Positions 26,530 through 50,699 of a stretch of DNA of 64,000 nucleotides are shown here, one piece after another; position 1 is the stretch's first letter, and each line of letters opens with the position of its first letter. Source of the stretch: Xenopus tropicalis (taxonomy: Eukaryota; Chordata; Amphibia; Anura; Pipidae). The position numbers were made by a program, and so were the translations under genes. The notes beneath the pieces are model-generated. The model searched no databases. It was not told where the DNA came from and saw nothing but the letters and a program-made list of their open reading frames with translations. The stretch covers positions 89,192,904 through 89,256,903 of the forward strand of contig NC_030678.2 of assembly GCF_000004195.4 (NCBI RefSeq). Direction: 5' to 3'.

Positions 26530-27730
26530 GGCAAACGGTTTATAGGAGAGTTACCTCCAAAATAATTTGCTTCTTGAAATTTGCTCCCAACACTATGCCA
26601 GCTGTATCCTGAATATAATAAAAAAAATACAGACTGTTATTAACAGCAATAAATAGGACTTATGAAAGATCTTCCTGCTAATGCAAACTGCACAAAAAAC
26701 CTTTGAGGTCTATGACTTGTGCAAAAGGTCTTAGTGTGCAGCCACATGAATTTGGTCATCGAGTCCCTTTGTGATTCATAATATTCTTATATGGGTGACA
26801 TAAACTCAACATATCACTATTTATGGTTTTAATGCCTGTACAACTGAATTATTAATGGAAAGGCTCATGCAATCATCGTACACATCCCAAATGAAAAAAC
26901 TGAGAGACCCTCATGTGTACGCCACACAGTAGATATCCTAAGACAGAAACCTAGGGCTGATTTTTAGGTAAATGTTTTTTAATGGAAAAATGGATGGTTA
27001 TAAAATTAATGTGGACAAGTTAAAGAAATTGTTAAAAATTAATTCCAGCTTAATGGGATTCAAAGGGTGTTATATTTCAGCACTACAAAATGTTTGTCAA
27101 AGCAAGAAATGCTGTAATAAATGTGTTAATTCACCAACAAAAAACTTTGTCAGAAATGCTTCATTCCTAAAAATTTCAATTTTTATGGAATACCTTATAA
27201 ACTGAACTCACCTGCTAGGTTTTATAGCAAATCCAATCTGTAGTTGGGATCTGAGCAGCAGGTAAACTGGCTGTATACCTGCTGCTCAGATCTCAAATTT
27301 TAGGAGAAAACATGTTTTTTTTCCCCTGGGATTCCTACTGTTTTTCACACAGTACTATGCACAGATGATAAAACCTATAAATTGTCCTTGGGGAGAAACC
27401 CAATTCCATTTCATCTCAGAACTGGTTGCTAATGGGCCCCACACACTAGGCAATGGTTGAACAATTTAGTAAAAAAATAAATAAATAAATACAGAACTAG
27501 CTGATCCCCTTTTCTGAATTCTAGTCTAATTATTTTTCTTACATGTTATTAAAAAAAGTATGCTGCAAATGCAATTTTCAGAGAATACAGTCACAGATGA
27601 ATCATTGGTAGATTTGAAGATTTATTTATAAACACTATTATTTGTTTGAATACACAACACTAACAGCCAAGAAATCACCATGATACATGTTCCCAAAATG
27701 TCTAATACCACACACAATTAATGCTTTAGG

Positions 27731-28010
27731 CAGTGTCAGACTGGGACCCCAGGGGCCCACCAGAAAACCTTAGACCCTGGGCCCACTCCCCAAATTATTT
27801 TTCCTCCTTTCCTCACCCAACCTCTTTTTTCTCCTAGTCTCTTTTATTTACATGCTAGCATCTATTCTTCCATCTATTTCTCCTCTTTCTTCTCATTCAG
27901 AAATAGGGAATGACCATGAAACAGGCCAAATGGCCAGGAGCAGGAGGGCCCACTGACACCTGGGCCCACTGAGAGTTTTCCTGGTATCCTGGTGGGCCAG
28001 TCCGACACTG
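27731..28010. mobile_element. hAT MITE in the smim12 intron
   Basis: The ends are CAGTGTCAGACTGGGA and TCCGACACTG. There is a perfect 8-bp duplication GCTTTAGG at 27723-27730 and 28011-28018. No coding potential. Confidence 0.85.
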
Positions 28011-28271
28011 GCTTTAGGGCACATAAGTAAAAGTTACCTAATTTTGCTGTCGTGGCCCTACTACTCCAGGGGCTCCCTTTGGCTAAAAGTTACTCTGTTT
28101 TGCAGCTTAAGTGCAGGGTACTACTTGTTCTGCAAATAGACTACTTAGGGGCAAACAACAAGAGACCCAGCGGGACATATGCAGCCTTCCATGGGATTTT
28201 ATTAAGGTCCCCACTCTGTTCAAGAGCTCCACAGACTTCCTTGTATGGCAACATTTTGATACACTCTAGAT

Positions 28272-28579
28272 CAGTGTTCCCCAACCAGTGGCTCGTGAGC
28301 AACATGCAGCTCCCCAGCCCCTTGAATATTGCTCTCAGTGCCCCCAAACCAGGTAGTTATTTTTGAATTCCTGACTTGGGGGCAAGTTTAGGTTGAATAA
28401 AAACAAGATTTCCTACCAAATAAAGCCCTCTGTAAGCTAATAGTGTGCATAGAGGCTCCCTAATAGCCAATCTTAGCCCTTATTTGGCACCTCCATGAAC
28501 GTTTATGGTGCTTGTGTTGCTCTCCAAGTCTTTTAACATTTGACTGTGGCTCATGAGTAAGAAAGGTTGGGGATCCCTG
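28272..28579. mobile_element. hAT MITE with CTCTAGAT duplication
   Basis: The ends are CAGTGTTCCCCAACCAG and GGTTGGGGATCCCTG. There is a perfect duplication CTCTAGAT at 28264-28271 and 28580-28587. The central TA fits the Buster-type hAT target nnnTAnnn. Related partial copies start at 48834 and 57747. Confidence 0.85.
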
Positions 28580-29220
28580 CTCTAGATACTGTTGCTGTTC
28601 ACTTATGAAGTCACAGGAGTTGAGGTCACTGTATAAGGAGGGCTTTAGAGCCACTGAATGGCTTACTGCACAAACTCACGTCATGACTGGCTGCCTACTG
28701 CGCATGTGCGCAGTGAACTCAACGGAGAAACTGGAAAACCAGTGAAGAATTAGGTGTAGTGAAGGGGGACCCAGGAAAGGCTTTTCAAAACCAGGTAACT
28801 CAGGATAAATCGGGAGGGTTTAAAAGGCTGATGACCACACCCCTCGGGCACCCAGTTCCCACAGCAACAACTCAATATAAAAACTACCTAAAGTAATCAG
28901 TAATAAAAACACATTTATTCGCGTCTTTTATTGTTCTTACAGTTAGTAAGTGAAAGTTGCATCCTCCATATTGGAGTTACAGACCTTAACAAACAAAAAT
29001 AACGTAGATAAATGTCGCGTAACCTAAATGTGTTTGGAACGCAATTATAACTACATAAATAAAACGTACAACATATATTGGGATAAAAATCCCATCACCG
29101 GACCCTCAGCTGGAGTTGAGATGTTACTCTATCAAAGGGCCGCGTTGTAACGGAACTTCTTTACGCCTATCTGCTCCAAAACGCATATAGGATTTACAGT
29201 ACCTTAGAACGTATACTCAC

Positions 29221-29300
29221 CTAGAGCAATGTCATTGGACCGCCACACGCTTCCCGACGCACACCATTCCTTTACTTCCTGTTCTAAAGGGGTGGGACTA
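29221..29300 (-). other. smim12: Predicted non-coding first exon of smim12
   Basis: On the minus strand, CTAG is followed by GTGAGTATAC, a strong donor with the exon ending at 29221. The matching acceptor is TATTCAG at 26609-26611, with exon 2 starting at 26608. The upstream edge of this exon is a guess. If transcription starts near 29300, the leader holds two short upstream frames, of 11 and 4 codons. Confidence 0.5.
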
Positions 29301-29345
29301 AAGTGACGTAACAAGGGCCCGCTTCTCTTGATTGGTCATACAAAA
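29231..29345 (-). promoter_or_regulatory. smim12: Probable CpG-type promoter of smim12
   Basis: There are two CCAAT boxes on the minus strand (29234-29238 and 29331-29335), an ETS-like core AGGAAGT (near 29273-29281) and a CRE-like GTGACGTAA (29303-29311). The stretch is richer in CG than its surroundings. This resembles a TATA-less housekeeping promoter just upstream of the predicted donor. Inferred from motifs only. Confidence 0.5.
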
Positions 29346-29542
29346 AACTATGACGAATGTCAGTTTCCTTCATTATCCCGCAAAGATATTGTCGAGCTGT
29401 GTATCATTGGGGCTTAAATTAAAAAAACTTGAACCTTGAGTGGCTAATCATTTGGGGCTTGAGTGCAGCGAAACCGAGATTAAATGATGCGTGTTTTTTT
29501 ACCTGAAAGCAAAAGTATATGAGATGCAGCTTAAATAAATGG

Positions 29543-29556
29543 CCATTAGAGGGCGC
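29543..29556 (+). promoter_or_regulatory. Possible CTCF-type site
   Basis: CCATTAGAGGGCGC differs from the CTCF core CCASYAGRKGGCRS, as I know it, at one position. It lies between the smim12 promoter and the tRNA gene, a setting in which boundary elements are common. Motif-level evidence only. Confidence 0.3.
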
Positions 29557-29915
29557 GCCATGAAAATTAGAGAGCGCTCTTTATTTTCAAGTGTCGATGA
29601 CGTTGAATCTTAATAGAAGGCAATCCAATTGTTTTTTAGGACCACTTGATTCTTTATATAGGGAGAGAAGAAACAAGTGGCGCGACGTTTATAAACAATG
29701 AAATAAATATATGATATATATAATTTTCTTTTGTAAATTGGCACAGGGAGGAGCGTGTGGAGATGTGGTGTTGCTCACATCCATTTGTATTATTAGGAAC
29801 TGGGTGAAACCAATGCTATTTGGAAATAAGGTTGACTAGAATTGAATATGTTATAGTTTGATGTTCAATAGGAAAGGCTATATTAGCCTACGTAACAAAT
29901 CTTGTCCTTGTCTAA

Positions 29916-29987
29916 TCCTCGTTAGTATAGTGGTAAGTATCCCCGCCTGTCACGCGGGAGACCGGGGTTCGATTCCCCGACGGGGAG
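29916..29987 (+). tRNA. tRNA-Asp (GTC)
   Basis: This is a full 72-base tRNA gene without intron. The acceptor arms TCCTCGT and ACGGGGA pair, with the discriminator G at the end. The anticodon GTC is at 29949-29951 in a CCCGC/GCGGG stem. The A box starts near 29923, and the B box GGTTCGATTCC is at 29966-29976. A TTTT run at 29995-29998 is the RNA polymerase III terminator. It matches the vertebrate tRNA-Asp as I know it, except for an A at 29935 in the D loop where I recall G. All stems are intact, so it is probably functional. It lies about 600 bases upstream of the smim12 promoter and 40 bases before a LINE 3' end. Confidence 0.97.
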
Positions 29988-29994
29988 GACAATG

Positions 29995-29998
29995 TTTT
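29995..29998 (+). terminator. Pol III terminator of tRNA-Asp
   Basis: TTTT starts seven bases after the mature 3' end, the usual position for an RNA polymerase III stop. Confidence 0.8.
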
Positions 29999-30027
29999 CT
30001 TTGCTTACTCGGTTTTTCAGCAATTTT

Positions 30028-30906
30028 GTATGTATAACTTTATTTATAAAGCGCCACAAGGGTACGCAGCGCTGTACAGTCTTACAGAATACAAAATTAC
30101 ACACAGGGAGGACAAGTGATATAATAAATAAATACATATATGTATATATATAAGTATATAGGACAGTAGGAAGGAGGTTCCTGCCCCGTAGAGCTTACAA
30201 TCTGAGTGGTTGGGTAACGTACAGGCACAAACTGGAAGGTAAGATTGCACCAGGTATGGGCATTTGCCCTTAAGCGCTGGACTGGGCAAAATAATGTTTT
30301 AGTGCTCCAGAAGGTAATAGCTGAGCTTTTTCTTAAAGAGAGTGGGTGAGCGTTCCCTACGGAGGGATTCAGGGATAGAGTTCTAGAGGTAAGGAGCAGC
30401 GAGATAGAAAGGTTTAAGACGAGAGAGCGCAGTGGGTGTGGATGGTGTAAAGAGACGGAGGCTCTGAGAGGAGCGGAGGAGACGACCAGGAACATGTAGG
30501 GAGACCAGTGAAGAAATGTAGTGAGGAGCAGAGGAGTGAAGGGCTTTGAATGTCAGCAGAAGGATTTTGTAAGCTATCCTTTGCTTGACAGGCAGCCATG
30601 CTAGAGAGCTTAATTGAGGCTGAACAGGTTCCCTCTTAGGAGAGAGCAGGAGGATCCTGGCAGCAGAGTTTAAAATTGATTGCAGGGGAGGGAGGTGGGA
30701 GTCTGGGAGGCCGGTTAGTAGGAGATTGCAGTAATCTAAGCGGGAAAGGATAAGGGCATGGATTAGTGTTTTAGCTGTTGCTTGTGAGAGAAAGGGGCGT
30801 ATCTTGGCAATATTGCGGAGGAAAAAGCGGCAGGTTTTGGCAGTGTTATTAATATGGTTAGAGAAGGAGAGAGACTGGTCAAAGATAACCCCAAGGCAGC
30901 GTCTTT
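30028..30906 (-). mobile_element. 5'-truncated L2-like LINE
   Basis: This is a minus-strand insertion with the typical L2 3' end: TGTAAGCTCTACGGGGCAGG, then AGCGCTGCGTAC and TTTATAAATAAAGTTATACATACA. The upstream part encodes the C-terminal end of the reverse transcriptase. It stops 40 bases from the tRNA gene. A second copy of the 3' part is at 45997-46379. Confidence 0.82.
30299..30904 (-). pseudogene. Reverse transcriptase C-terminus of the L2-like LINE
   Basis: One minus-strand frame reads RCLGVIFDQSLSFSNHINN, SRLDYCNLLLTGLP, LNSAARILLLS and LAWLPVKQRIAYKILLLTF, all usual for the region after the catalytic YxDD in L2/CR1-type enzymes. The frame is open for about 173 codons, then has one TAG where a Trp is expected (AAPYL*NSIPESLRRE), and runs on to the natural stop after YYLLEH. 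The catalytic core is missing because of 5' truncation. Confidence 0.78.
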
Positions 30907-31297
30907 CACCTTATAGAGAGCCCCCTTTTCCTCTGGGCTCCCCTCCATTCACAGGGTCAGCTCCACCTATAGTTACACCACTGGGTTATATATCTGCCTG
31001 CTTCTAATGAACTTTGTCTAAGCAAAAGGGCACTTTATTGTTAAAATTCCCCCAGAGGCAAAGTTGTATTTAGGTATAGTGCCACCTCAAGCACCAGGCC
31101 TAAACATACCCCTCTGGTTGTGGAAGTGATGTCACTTCAGCCGCACATCACCCTTCACACCCTCAACACCCCCAGTTCTGCCACTGGATTTGTACAGGTT
31201 TGATCTCGTGGTGGCTGGGGAGCTTTTTTATTTTTATTAACATTTTACAGGATATATAGGCACCTAAGAGCCGCCACCATAAAGCTGCCTCCCTAGG
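30907..31297. other. Repeat-derived spacer
   Basis: Contains fragments such as TATAGTTACACCACTG and CAGTTCTGCCACTG, which look like ends of old hAT MITEs. No gene. Confidence 0.4.
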
Positions 31298-31431
31298 CAT
31301 ACCTCCCAGCATTTGAAAAATGAAAAGAGGGACAAAAAGACTTGGCGCGTGCAGCGCGGCAAATTTTTTGACCACGCCCACTTTGTGGCCACACCCCATT
31401 TTTAAAATTAATTTTTAAAATAGTGCCCACG

Positions 31432-32190
31432 ATGGCCCAATAGACAGCACCCCCATAGACAGTGCCCCCATACACAGTGCCCCATTTGCCCCCATAAACA
31501 GTACCCCCCATAGACAGTGCCCCAATTGACCCCATAGACCATGCCCTCAATTACCCCACAGACAGTAGCCCCCATACACAGTGCCCCCATAGAAAGTACC
31601 CCCTCCCATACACAATGCCCCCATACAGTGCCCCCAGGCCCGGATTTGTGGAGAGGCCACAAAGGCCCGGGCCTAGGGCGGCAGAAGCTTAGGGGCGGCA
31701 TGCCGCCCCGCCGCAAGAAAATTTTTAAGTTTGGCTCCCATATGGAGCAGTCGGGACCTTTCCCCACTGCTCCCTATGGGAGTTTAAAGAGCGCATGCGC
31801 ACTCTCGGCTGCGTTCGTGCATGCGCACTGGGGGGGCGAGCGTTTGCGCATGCGCACGGGGGGGCACCAACAGGGGCGGCCTCGGGGTGCCCAGAAGAAA
31901 AATCCAGCCCTGAGTGCCCCTCATACACAGTAGCCCTCCTTACACAGTGTCCCCCCCATACAGTGCCCCCCATACACAGTACTCCCCATACACAGTAGCC
32001 CCCCCATACACAGAGCCCCCCATACACAGTAGCCCTCCTTACACAGTGCCCCCCATACACAGTAGCCCTCCTTACACAGTGTTCCCCCATACAGTGCCCC
32101 GCATACACAGAGCCCCCCATACACAGTAGCCCCCCAATTGCCCCCATAGAGAGTACCTCCAATAGAAAATTCTCCCATACATAGTGGCCC
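31432..32190. repeat. Degenerate minisatellite CCCCCATACACAGTG, interrupted
   Basis: Irregular units of about 15-20 bases built on CATACACAGT(G/A)(C/G)CCCC run on both sides of the hAT MITE at 31635-31912. The long open frames over it on both strands are by-products of the repeat. Confidence 0.8.
31635..31912. mobile_element. hAT MITE inside the minisatellite
   Basis: The ends CAGGCCCGGATTTG and AAATCCAGCCCTG are flanked by a perfect AGTGCCCC (31627-31634 and 31913-31920). The duplicated target is itself part of the satellite unit, so it landed after the array existed. It contains three GCATGCGCA-type motifs. Confidence 0.82.
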
Positions 32191-32197
32191 CCATAGA

Positions 32198-32340
32198 CTT
32201 CTTGTGGCTCCTGCTCCTTATTAGGCTCCTCGTACGGCGGCGACAGGACCTTTTATAAGGTTGCGCCCCGTGCGTACGTGTGACGTCACACCTGTCGCCG
32301 CCGTACGACGAGCCGAATAAGAAGCAGGAGCCGCAAGAAG
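32198..32340. promoter_or_regulatory. Hairpin with TATA-like box and palindromic CRE (composite element 1)
   Basis: Arms 32198-32247 and 32291-32340 pair with few mismatches. Between them lie TTTTATAAGG (32251-32260) and TGACGTCA (32281-32288). It looks like a promoter module of the element. Function inferred. Confidence 0.45.
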
Positions 32341-33491
32341 AGACGGAGTCGGAGCGCTCCGCTGCAGCCAGCGCATCCCGCTGGCCTGGATAGTTTAATG
32401 AATGTTCTGCATTTCCGTAATGTGGGACATTCATTGAACAATCCGGGACAGCGGGATGCACTGTAAAAACCGGGACTGTCCCGCGAAAAGCGGGACAGTT
32501 GGGGGGTATGCCTAGGCACGGGCCCTTGGGTGCCTATATATAAAAATAGGACCCTGTCTATAGGGATTACCTAAACTCCATTAACACTGGCACGAGAAAA
32601 AGAGCTTATGGACAAAGCATAGGAATTACACTGTACATGCAGTGGAGTCAGGTTAAGAAACTCGCCTCAGGTGGCATCGCCCCCAAAGTTACCAGGGACG
32701 GCAAAAAGCCGCTTTTTAAACAGAACTGCCAGTGCAGTTGCTCTCTCTACACTAGCAATGCAGCCCCCACTAGACTCCTCCAGCGCTGTAAAGGTAAGAG
32801 CAGAGTGCCAAGGGGGTGGAGGCGGCTCAGGGGCCAAAAATGCCCCTGAGTGCAGTGATGAGTGCTCTGACTTGTATGTGGGAAAACCAAACACCAGTTA
32901 CACAAGTGTATGGTGCAGCACAGATGAGCCAGTGCCCCTGGGCAGGACTGAGCCGTGTACCTACATCTAAAGGAAAAAGGACACACATTTGAAGATTCTA
33001 GACCAGGAGAATGACTGGTTCAAAATAAGTGTTAAAGAAGCCATGAATGTGAAAACAGAACAAATGAGTTTGAATAGAGGTGGAGATGCAACATCTATTG
33101 TCTGCCACATACAATTCTGTTTTGGCACCTATCCCAGGATGGTTTAAAACACCATCCAGATACTTTTGTAGAAAAATAGCTGAGCAAAAAATAACCAAAA
33201 ATGCTGAAATTCCAAACTTAAGTTTGGAATTTCAGCAGCTATCTGGTTGTTAGGGTGCAAATGAACCTAGCAACCAGGCAGCAGTTTAAAACAGAGGCAG
33301 GAATATGAATACAGAAGGGCCTAAATAGAACGAAAATTTCTAAAACATTGTAGCCTTACAGAGCAATAGTTATTTGGCTGCTGGGGTCAGGGACCCCCAT
33401 TTGAAAGTAGGAAAGAGTCAGCAGTGGAAAGCAAATTACTTTTCTTTTGATATGATTTGGGCGGGATATAGGAGAAGAATTCCCAAGTGAT

Positions 33492-33957
33492 TTAGGCTGA
33501 TGCCACACCAGGCGTATGGCATATATTTTTGGCAAGCTGAAAAACGCTTGGCTCACGTTTTTATGCATATTTTGGCTACATTTGCCAACACCCAAGCATA
33601 TTTCATACATTTGGGTGCAGGCACAGGTAGGAGCATATGGCGATTCGAGTGCAGGCACAGGTAGGAGTGTATGGCGATTCGAGTGCAGGCACAGGTAGGA
33701 GCGTATGGCAATTCAAGTGCAGGCACAGGTAGGAGCGTATGGCGATTCGAGTGCAGGCACAGGTAGGAGCGTATGGCAATTCAAGTGCAGGCACAGGTAG
33801 GAGCGTATGGCGATTCGAGTGCAGGCACAGGTAGGAGCGTATGGCAATTCGAGTACAGGCACAGGTAGGAGCGTATGGCAATTCGAGTACAGGCACAGGT
33901 AGGAGCGTATGGCGATTTGAGTGCAGGCACAGGTAGGAGCGTATGGCATCAGCCTAA
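33492..33957. mobile_element. MITE with TTAGGCTGATGCC ends carrying an internal VNTR
   Basis: The terminal repeats are TTAGGCTGATGCC and GGCATCAGCCTAA. The left third is unique; the right part is a 34-bp tandem array. A relative without the array lies at 55561-55837. Confidence 0.7.
33615..33947 (+). repeat. 34-bp VNTR, about ten units
   Basis: Unit starts GTGCAGGCACAGGTAGGAGC recur exactly every 34 bases from 33615 to 33921, differing at a few positions (GGCGATTCGA/GGCAATTCAA). It gives frames of repeating APTCACTRIAIRSYL in other readings, which are not genes. Confidence 0.9.
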
Positions 33958-34478
33958 GGGGATGTTGCAGCCTTACTATTAACCTTTTTACAACTGGAGT
34001 GGCAGGTATTTAAAGATCTCAAAGAGGCTGATTAAATTGTGGGGGGTTTACATGTCCTTTAATAAGGAAGTGCTGTTGGCTTTCCTGACTCTTTCATACA
34101 TTCAGCAGAAGAAGTGAAGCAAAGGGAACGTGCAGGAGATTTTTTTTATGGAGAGACTGTATCCAAAGGGTATTCTAAAAACTGCACTAACTTCAATCTT
34201 TTACATGTTAAATCATATTAGCTAAGTGAAAAATCAAGGTTGTGTGTCTCATTTAAAACAAAAAGATAACTCTATAGTGACTGAAAAATGTCTTCAAAAT
34301 GTCTTTGCAGGTTGTGATTGGGTGGTAAAAACATCTGTTATTTCATAAATGCTAATTTTCATCCCTAAAATTGCATGAACAGATTGGTGAACTACTCCCC
34401 ATCATTTTCCTTATTAATATAAATTATTGTCACTAGATTTTGAAAAAAAAAAAAAAAGTATTTTTTGGACTTAATTGC

Positions 34479-35048
34479 TTAAAGTGGTACTGACACAAAA
34501 AAATGACTTTTCAAAATAATAATGTGCATCAAAAGTTAGCTATAGGTCATGCTGACCATTTTTTGTTTAAACTTTTGCTTTTGCCAGTACCTTGAAGATT
34601 GATCCCGACTGTTTTACAGCCCGACTGCCACTTCTTTCCCTGTCTGTTATCTATCTCTTCACTGACATCACATGACATAGACAGGACCTGCTTTTTTTTT
34701 CCCCCTTACCCCCCCCCCCTTCACCGGCATGCTTTAATGCCGGACACAGCCCAGAACAATGTCCTGCACGCTGCTCTGAGAAACCACTGCCTCTAACTCT
34801 TTGCTGTAAGAGGTCAATTTTTTGCGACCTGCTGTAGATATTTGACAGAAAAAAGTCTTGCTTTAAACACCAACCGACTTTTGCAGCACAAACATGGCGG
34901 AGCCCTCAGGCAGTTAAATAGGGGATAGTACAGGAAATATAAGTGTAATAGCCAAGTAGTTTTACACTGAAATGAGAAAACTAATACAATAATATAGCAA
35001 TGAGAGGTTTAAAAAGCATTATGATTTTTGGTGTCAGTATCCCTTTAA
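34479..35048. mobile_element. TTAA-flanked T2-like MITE (AAGTGGTACTGACAC)
   Basis: The ends TTAAAGTGGTACTGACAC and GTGTCAGTATCCCTTTAA are inverted repeats with TTAA at both edges. The interior is non-coding. Confidence 0.75.
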
Positions 35049-35434
35049 TGTCTCTGCGCTTTGTTTCAGGAATAAGAGACCTGCAGTCAACCCATGAATG
35101 CATTGTTGCTCCCGTTCAGCACCTCTTTATAAATGAAGGCTAGAAGCACTTAGGCATTCCCTAACTTGAGTGTCATTTAGAAGTACAAGTAAGCGAGCAG
35201 CAATTTTCAAGATAATTGTAAATATTGCATGGCTGATATTATATAAGAATTTTTTTAAAAAATGTAACAAAACTGAAAAGCTGCACGTTTTGCAAAGTCT
35301 AAATACTTGCAAATTATTTGTATTCCTTTTGTTGTAAAATACTTCAATTTGTAAATTTACTTTGATCTTTGAAAGCTTAATTATTTTAAATTATTATATT
35401 ACATTCTTTTTTTTTTTACGAAAGCAAAACATGT

Positions 35435-35440
35435 TTTATT
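35435..35440 (-). terminator. zmpste24: Distal poly(A) signal of zmpste24
   Basis: A minus-strand AATAAA lies about 520 bases after the stop codon and is followed by a likely cleavage region near 35419. A nearer AATAAA at 35851-35856 would give a roughly 100-base UTR, so two 3' ends are possible. Confidence 0.5.
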
Positions 35441-35956
35441 GACAGACAAAAACACAAAACAAAAGATTTCATTTGAGGTTCAACGCAATAACTTATCCAA
35501 CGGCAGATCAGAAAGAAATTCTGTTCATATCTAATGACTTGTTCATTCATCTTAAGCCTTGCACACTGTTACACATTTAAGTTATCACAACAAATTAGCA
35601 CAATAAAACATGCCTGTTTACTGTCACAGTAGGAAACAATAAGTTGAACCTCATACAATAGTTTACAAATCATACTTCTAGACACTGAAGATTTCAGTAT
35701 GGAAATAAGCAAAATAAGGCTCCATGGTACAAAATAATTTTCCTTTAATTAAAACCATCAGCTTTTTTGTTTAGAAAAAGTCATGTACAATTTTACCTCC
35801 CTTTCTAGGTCTCTAAAAATGTTTCTTATTTAAAGGCTGATATAACTGTATTTATTAAATGCCGTTTACTCCATGGAATGAAAAATAAAATGAAAAAAAG
35901 AAAACAGCAGTATTTTCTTCCAGATGAAAAAAATGTATAAACCTTCACTAATACTA

Positions 35957-49706
<13,750 letters not shown>

Positions 49707-49723
49707 GATGGCAGCACAATGAC

Positions 49724-49945
49724 CATGCACCGGCTTGACACAGAGACACCGAAAGCTTTCCGCTCATAGGGCAGCGAACAGTCCCGCCTGTGTAGGACGC
49801 GCTAATTGGCTGAAACTTGAGTCTGTCCTATTGATTGGTCAGTACTTCGGCCCGCCTCGCTATTTAGTAGCGTCTGGTAGAGCAAGAACGTAAGGAGTGG
49901 GCAGGTTATTGTATGGAGCGGGGAAGTGAATGGCGATTGGCTGTT
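49724..49945 (-). promoter_or_regulatory. zmpste24: Probable zmpste24 promoter and leader
   Basis: Three minus-strand CCAAT boxes lie upstream of the start codon (49805-49809, 49834-49838 and 49936-49940). GC-box-like CCCGCC runs are near 49786 and 49851. There is no TATA box. This is the most CG-rich stretch near the gene. The transcription start is not visible. Confidence 0.55.
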
Positions 49946-50699
49946 TGTTTTCTTTCGTCGCAATAATTATATGATGAAGGTTTTGGGAATTTGCAAGGGT
50001 TTTGCTAGAATGTTACGCCTGGGGCCGCATGTGGCAGTGAGATTTTTTCAGGGATGTTATGATCATGCCCCTGTTCTTTGAGCAGTCCCATTCACAGCAT
50101 TTACGATTTGTATTCTGTTTCAGCCTTGGAGTAATTGTGTTAAAAACAATATTTTGCCAATAAATTGTACTCATCTAAATCTAGAATGAATGTGCTCTAA
50201 AATTTAGTGTTTTGGGCTGATTTATTGAACATGGCCACAAGATCCTACAAGTCCCGCCCATCTTTTCCACTTCCTGCTGCCTCTTTTCCCAGGCTGGGGG
50301 GGGGGGCTGGCAGCATCCTGCACACTACTCTATAGAATAGGAGCCAATCAGCAGTAGCGAGGCTGACCTGATAGGGAACTGAAGCCTGTCTTTGTGTGGC
50401 TGCAGGGCTGTGGATTCGACTGTGCTTCTGATAGGGCCCTTTAGGACATGCCCACCCCTCATTTGAAACTGGGCCTGAGAGCATCTATAGGGAGCTCCAA
50501 TAAATGGGTCATTTTTATAAATAGTTTGGTTTTTTTTTAGACCATAGTGAAACTAGCACTATATATTATTCATAACTGCCTACAAGATTAAAGATTGTTT
50601 CGCAGAACTCAGTGTTCAAGATTGTTACAAGTGTGTTGCAAAGCCCTGCTTTCTATAAAACCCTAATATTAACCTTTAGTACAATGTAGACAAGCAATG
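49946..50699. other. Spacer upstream of zmpste24
   Basis: No gene or clear element. A G run and ordinary AT-rich sequence lead to the composite element at 50700. From 52313 to 53980 there are again only repeat fragments and no gene. Confidence 0.4.

Larger units (their letters stand above)
31298..32510. mobile_element. Composite element copy 1: CATACCTCCC ends, minisatellite, hairpin with CRE
   Basis: Its inverted ends CATACCTCCC and GGGGGGTATG are flanked by CCTAGG on both sides (31292-31297 and 32511-32516), a 6-bp duplication. Inside are a CCCACTTTGTGGCCAC segment, a CCCCCATACACAGT tandem array interrupted by a hAT MITE, and a 50-base inverted repeat around a TATA-like TTTTATAAGG and TGACGTCA. 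A subterminal stem GACTGTCCCGC/GCGGGACAGT follows. Compare 50700-52306. Confidence 0.7.

Noticed and set aside
28052..28366. 104-codon plus-strand frame
   Set aside because: Its second half lies in a hAT MITE with a clear target duplication; no known domain.
30097..30495. 132-codon minus-strand frame
   Set aside because: Out of frame with the L2-like RT that explains this stretch.
31408..32178. Frames of 119-145 codons with repeating GGTVYGG or YTVPPIHS
   Set aside because: Translation of the CATACACAGT minisatellite; open on both strands and in several frames.
33603..33949. Frames of 97 and 78 codons with APTCACTRIAIRSYLCL repeats
   Set aside because: By-product of the 34-bp VNTR; no conserved domain and no gene context.
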